Source of the DNA: SUG2458 sp051872335
Lineage (GTDB): Bacteria; Bacillota_I; Bacilli_A; RFN20; CAG-826
Assembly (NCBI GenBank): GCA_051872335.1
Contig: JBJEDT010000032.1
Location: 1 to 7,409 of the forward strand
Direction: 5' to 3'
DNA length: 7,409 bases
This document shows, piece by piece, positions 5,478 through 7,409 of the stretch (its first letter is position 1; every line of letters begins with the position of its first letter). The translations under genes and the position numbers were made by a program. The notes under the pieces were generated by a model. That model was given only the letters and a program-made list of their open reading frames with translations, did not search any database and was not told the DNA's origin.

Positions 5478-5935
5478 AATATTTTTCTTAATTTATCAAA
5501 GAAGTTTCTATCTTTAATATTTGGAACTTCTTGTTTTGTTTCTACAATAGCACTTGGATATACATCATTATATATATATGATAATCTATCCATTAAATCT
5601 TCTGTTCTAAATGGTTTAGGTAAAAAGTATCTAATCCCGATTTCTCTTAATTCATCAATATATCCATATACTCCTGCAGACACGATAAAGAATAGTGGAG
5701 AATTTTCTTTATTATTATACTCTTTTATTATATCCAGCCCACCCCAGTCTCCTTTTCTTTTTAGGTCTGTTATTACTAAATCAGGTTTTAGATTTTCAAT
5801 TAAATTCCTTTCAGAGTCTCTATCATTGGCTATGCCAATAACTTTGTATTTATCGTTTTCTTCAATCCATCCTTTCATTACATTAACCATACTCGTATTA
5901 TCATCTGCAATTATAATCTTTAAAACTTCGCTCAT
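5459..5935 (-). CDS. Stand-alone receiver (response regulator) protein with basic tail
   Basis: 158 aa; the ATG at 5935 follows AAGGAG at 7 nt. Residues 5-122 form a CheY/Spo0F-type receiver with acidic pair Asp11/Asp12, phosphoacceptor Asp57 (LVITDL), Ser86 and Lys107-Pro108 (FLPKPF). No DNA-binding or enzymatic output domain follows: residues 123-158 form a short linker and a strongly basic helix (FFDKLRKILKKRMR). It could relay phosphate, as Spo0F does, or use the basic tail for a partner or nucleic acid. It follows the AbrB-like gene after 52 nt on the same strand, and an operator-like sequence lies just upstream (5952-5964). No kinase gene is nearby. Confidence 0.85.
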   Translation of the reverse strand: MSEVLKIIIADDNTSMVNVMKGWIEENDKYKVIGIANDRDSERNLIENLKPDLVITDLKRKGDWGGLDIIKEYNNKENSPLFFIVSAGVYGYIDELREIGIRYFLPKPFRTEDLMDRLSYIYNDVYPSAIVETKQEVPNIKDRNFFDKLRKILKKRMR

Positions 5936-5951
5936 TATAACACTCCTTCTG

Positions 5952-5964
5952 TTGCTAATGTGAC
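5952..5964 (-). repeat. Degenerate copy of the XRE operator-like repeat
   Basis: Read on the minus strand, GTCACATTAGCAA differs from the CTTCACATTTAGCAA repeat found at 6539 and 6630 by one missing T and a changed left end. It lies about 11 nt before the ribosome site of the receiver gene, where a bound repressor could affect transcription or an internal promoter. Confidence 0.35.
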
Positions 5965-5987
5965 ACCAAGATGGATAAAAAAATATA

Positions 5988-6233
5988 CTATTTTATTACT
6001 TTTATTTGATTAATACATTTCTTACATACATATTTTCCACAAAATTCATTCAAATCTTTTTCATTTTCACATATTAAACAATTCGAAACATCTTTCTTCA
6101 AGATTATTTTGTTTCCATCTACATAAATCTGCAATCCGTTGCCCTCTGCTATCTCAAGATTATCCCTTATTTCTTTTGGAATTACGATTCTTCCAAGTTC
6201 ATCTACTTTACGAATAATTCCTGTACTTTTCAT
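5988..6233 (-). CDS. AbrB-family transition-state regulator with Cys-rich C terminus
   Basis: 81 aa, ATG at 6233, 5 nt after the upstream stop, with AAGGAG 11 nt away inside that gene. Residues 1-47 are a textbook AbrB/SpoVT swapped-hairpin DNA-binding domain (MKSTGIIRKVDELGRIVIPK, then the IYVDGNKIILKK strands). Instead of the B. subtilis C-terminal dimer domain it ends in Cys52-x2-Cys55 and Cys70-x2-Cys73 (Cys65 extra), a probable zinc-binding knuckle seen in many clostridial AbrB proteins. AbrB represses stationary-phase and sporulation genes and is itself under Spo0A control in Bacillus; here a 0A box lies in the operon promoter (6500-6506). Confidence 0.92.
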   Translation of the reverse strand: MKSTGIIRKVDELGRIVIPKEIRDNLEIAEGNGLQIYVDGNKIILKKDVSNCLICENEKDLNEFCGKYVCKKCINQIKVIK

Positions 6234-6238
6234 TCTTA

Positions 6239-6436
6239 TTATTTCTCCTTCGTTTTTTCTTCAAAATATTTGACAAAAGCCTCCCACTCATCTAGAAATC
6301 TCTCATCTTCTCTATTTTGCTTCAAAAAGTCATCTACTTTTTTTCTTTCTTCAGCGAATATAGACATTTTAGTTCTTGTTTTGTTTAATAATTGTATAGT
6401 TCGAGTTTGTAAATCTTTAATTCTTTCAACATTCAT
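6239..6436 (-). CDS. 65-aa charged helical protein of unknown function
   Basis: The ATG at 6436 follows GGGGAG at 9 nt. The protein is almost entirely helical and highly charged (KDLQTRTIQLLNKTRTKMSI; EERKKVDDFLKQNREDERFL; EAFVKYFEEKTKEK), so a short coiled coil or partner-binding protein is likely. No family is recognised. It is the first gene of the operon with the AbrB-like and receiver genes, driven by the promoters at 6473-6508 and 6563-6591. Confidence 0.75.
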   Translation of the reverse strand: MNVERIKDLQTRTIQLLNKTRTKMSIFAEERKKVDDFLKQNREDERFLDEWEAFVKYFEEKTKEK

Positions 6437-6472
6437 AATTCATCACTCCCCATCTATCAGTTATAATAATTA

Positions 6473-6508
6473 ATTATAGCAAATAGCAAATGAAAAGTTT
6501 GTCGAAAA
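6473..6508 (-). promoter_or_regulatory. Spo0A-type promoter with a perfect 0A box
   Basis: On the minus strand a perfect TATAAT (6478-6473) has no usable -35 at 17 nt. At 21 nt lies TCGACA (6505-6500), inside the 0A box TTTGTCGAAAA (plus strand 6498-6508; core TGTCGAA 6500-6506). Spo0A-activated sigma-A promoters such as spoIIG and spoIIE have this layout: a 0A box on a -35-like hexamer with over-long spacing of about 21-22 bp. The spacer contains a tandem heptamer TAGCAAATAGCAAA (6477-6490, plus strand). It would drive the 65-aa/AbrB/receiver operon. Confidence 0.6.
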
Positions 6509-6535
6509 TTGTATTTTTTGGAAAAAAACAAGAAT

Positions 6536-6553
6536 TTTCTTCACATTTAGCAA
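6536..6553. repeat. Operator-like repeat, copy 1
   Basis: TTTCTTCACATTTAGCAA is identical over 18 nt to 6627-6644. This copy lies just downstream of the expected start point of the minus-strand promoter at 6563-6591, a repressing position for the 65-aa/AbrB/receiver operon. Confidence 0.6.
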
Positions 6554-6562
6554 CTACTATTT

Positions 6563-6591
6563 AGTATAGCATATATTCCAAATTTCTACAA
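6563..6591 (-). promoter_or_regulatory. Distal promoter of the 65-aa/AbrB/receiver operon
   Basis: TTGTAG (6591-6586) and TATACT (6568-6563) on the minus strand are 17 nt apart (4/6 and 5/6 matches). Transcription would start near 6556, next to operator copy 1, and give a leader of about 120 nt that also crosses the 0A-box promoter. Confidence 0.5.
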
Positions 6592-6622
6592 GTGTATTAC
6601 TTAGCAAAAGTGAAGTTTTTTA

Positions 6623-6651
6623 TTGATTTCTTCACATTTAGCAAGTATAAC
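6623..6651 (+). promoter_or_regulatory. Promoter of the XRE repressor gene with embedded operator (copy 2)
   Basis: TTGATT (6623-6628) and TATAAC (6646-6651) are separated by 17 nt. The spacer contains operator copy 2 (6627-6644 overlaps the end of the -35 box), so a bound repressor would block RNA polymerase. A GTGAAG (6610-6615)/CTTCAC (6630-6635) dyad and a further TTAGCAA (6601-6607) flank it. This suggests autoregulation by the downstream XRE protein. Confidence 0.65.
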
Positions 6652-6696
6652 AAAAATTTTTCTTGGTATACTTTTATATAGAAAGGAATTGATGCT

Positions 6697-6933
6697 ATGC
6701 AACTTTCAACGGCAATTCGTAAAAGAATAAATAATTTATTAAAAGAAAACAATATGAATGTTTGGAAATTATATAAAGCAACTGGTGTACCTGCCTCTAC
6801 ACTTTCATACTTTATGAATGGAAAAAGAGAATTGATAAACCTAAAAACACTATTGCATATATGTGAAGGATTCAACGTCACTTTAAAAGAATTTTTTGAT
6901 GATACAATTTTTGATGATGTAGAACAAGATTAA
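6697..6933 (+). CDS. XRE-family repressor
   Basis: 78 aa; the ATG at 6697 follows AAAGGA at 9 nt. Almost the whole protein is a Cro/C1-type helix-turn-helix, residues 4-66: AIRKRINNLLKENNMNVWKL, then the recognition part YKATGVPASTLSYFMNGKRE, then helices ending VTLKEFFDD, with an acidic C terminus. This ultra-short form is common in phages and integrative elements. It is transcribed away from the AbrB operon across a region with two identical operator-like repeats, so it is the likely repressor of both promoters. It ends in a strong terminator. Confidence 0.88.
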   Translation: MQLSTAIRKRINNLLKENNMNVWKLYKATGVPASTLSYFMNGKRELINLKTLLHICEGFNVTLKEFFDDTIFDDVEQD

Positions 6934-6967
6934 AAGACTAATATGTTTAACATATTAGTCTTTTTTT
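6933..6967. terminator. Bidirectional terminator after the XRE gene
   Basis: A perfect 13-bp stem, 6933-6945 with 6951-6963, has a 5-nt loop and runs into seven T after the GTC (6961-6967). The A-run on the left makes it usable for the minus-strand gene ending at 7038. The next stretch, 6968-7037, is A+T-rich with nothing I can identify. Confidence 0.9.
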
Positions 6968-7037
6968 GTATATTATTAGCATAAATAATACTTATAAATA
7001 GTCGTCTATATAAATTGTAATTTATCTATATTCTTAA

Positions 7038-7409
7038 TCAATTATTTACAATTTCTTCTGGTATTTTAATTTTTCTTAATTCTTCATAATTATATGTTCT
7101 ATAATTTACATTATCTTTATTATAGTAATTATTTTGGAAATAATATGTTAATGTTGTCCCATCATAATATTCAATTATATAATATTGTCCATTATCGCTA
7201 AACATAACATCAACTTTTTCTCCAATTTCTATATTATTAAGTGCTTCTATTATTTCTTGTATTAATTCTTTGTTTTCTGTCTTATAATAAATATATCCTC
7301 CCTCTGTTTCTTCTTTCAGCATGACATATGAAATATTATCAATATCATTTATTGTTACACTGTTATTTATTTTTTCCGTTTTATTGTTATTAACATTTAT
7401 AGAGTAACA
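7038..7409 (-). CDS. 3' part of a probable secreted or lipoprotein gene (partial)
   Basis: The frame is open from the window edge to the stop at 7038 (123 residues visible), so the internal ATG at 7322 is probably not the start. The first complete visible residue is Cys, followed by SINVNNNKTEKINNSVTIND, the kind of Asn/Lys/Thr-rich linker found just after a lipobox cysteine; the signal peptide itself would lie outside the window. The rest is rich in Tyr, Asn and acidic residues with short beta-type strands (YIYYKTENKELIQEIIEAL; QYYIIEYYDGTTLTYYFQNN). No family is firmly recognised. It may be cargo of the element or a chromosomal flank. Confidence 0.65.
   Translation of the reverse strand, partial: CYSINVNNNKTEKINNSVTINDIDNISYVMLKEETEGGYIYYKTENKELIQEIIEALNNIEIGEKVDVMFSDNGQYYIIEYYDGTTLTYYFQNNYYNKDNVNYRTYNYEELRKIKIPEEIVNN

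Noticed and set aside
6597..6881. A 94-codon minus-strand frame opposite the XRE gene
   Set aside because: It covers the XRE gene and its operator region on the other strand, has no ribosome site, and the XRE protein is a clear family member.

Overview
The window is very A+T-rich, uses TTG and GTG starts beside ATG, and has strong AGGAGG ribosome sites. It carries homologues of the endospore regulators Spo0A and AbrB. Together this points to a spore-forming low-GC Bacillota, most likely a clostridium. A large serine recombinase at the left end marks the region as an integrated mobile element (ICE, prophage or small integrative island). No structural phage gene, conjugation gene or replication gene is visible; nearly everything readable is regulatory.

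Left edge (1-290): the 5' end of an unidentified minus-strand gene with its own promoter, the terminator of the recombinase, and a gene-free stretch that includes an unusually GC-rich patch. Left arm (291-3852, all minus strand): read in the direction of transcription, a split sigma-70-like pair (144 aa, then 55 aa), a 64-aa protein of unknown role, a 51-aa single-pass membrane protein, a 141-aa HTH protein, a 53-aa SHOCT-like protein and the recombinase. Gaps are short or genes overlap, so this looks like one integration/excision operon headed by its own sigma-like regulator. The recombinase reading frame has an in-frame TGA at its third codon when read from the ATG that overlaps the SHOCT-like stop, and a ribosome site further in appears to rescue translation.

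Centre (3853-4305): a divergent control region. On the minus side is a long imperfect hairpin ending in a U-run directly before a strong ribosome site and a three-codon ORF. On the plus side is a row of helically phased T-tracts upstream of a good sigma-A promoter.

Right arm (4306-6933): a Spo0A-like response regulator (+), a small XRE regulator (+), then a convergent minus-strand operon (65-aa coiled-coil protein, AbrB-like protein with a Cys-rich tail, stand-alone receiver protein), and a second XRE repressor (+) diverging from that operon. The intergenic region 6437-6696 holds two promoters for the minus operon, one of them with a perfect 0A box at the -35 position, and one promoter for the XRE gene. 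An 18-nt operator-like repeat is placed at both divergent promoters. The right edge (7038-7409) is the 3' part of a probable secreted or lipoprotein gene.

Working model (inference): the XRE/operator pair holds a lysogeny-like state. Spo0A (host, or the element's own Spo0A-like protein) acts at the 0A-box promoter, tying the element to entry into sporulation. The split sigma pair then drives the recombinase operon.
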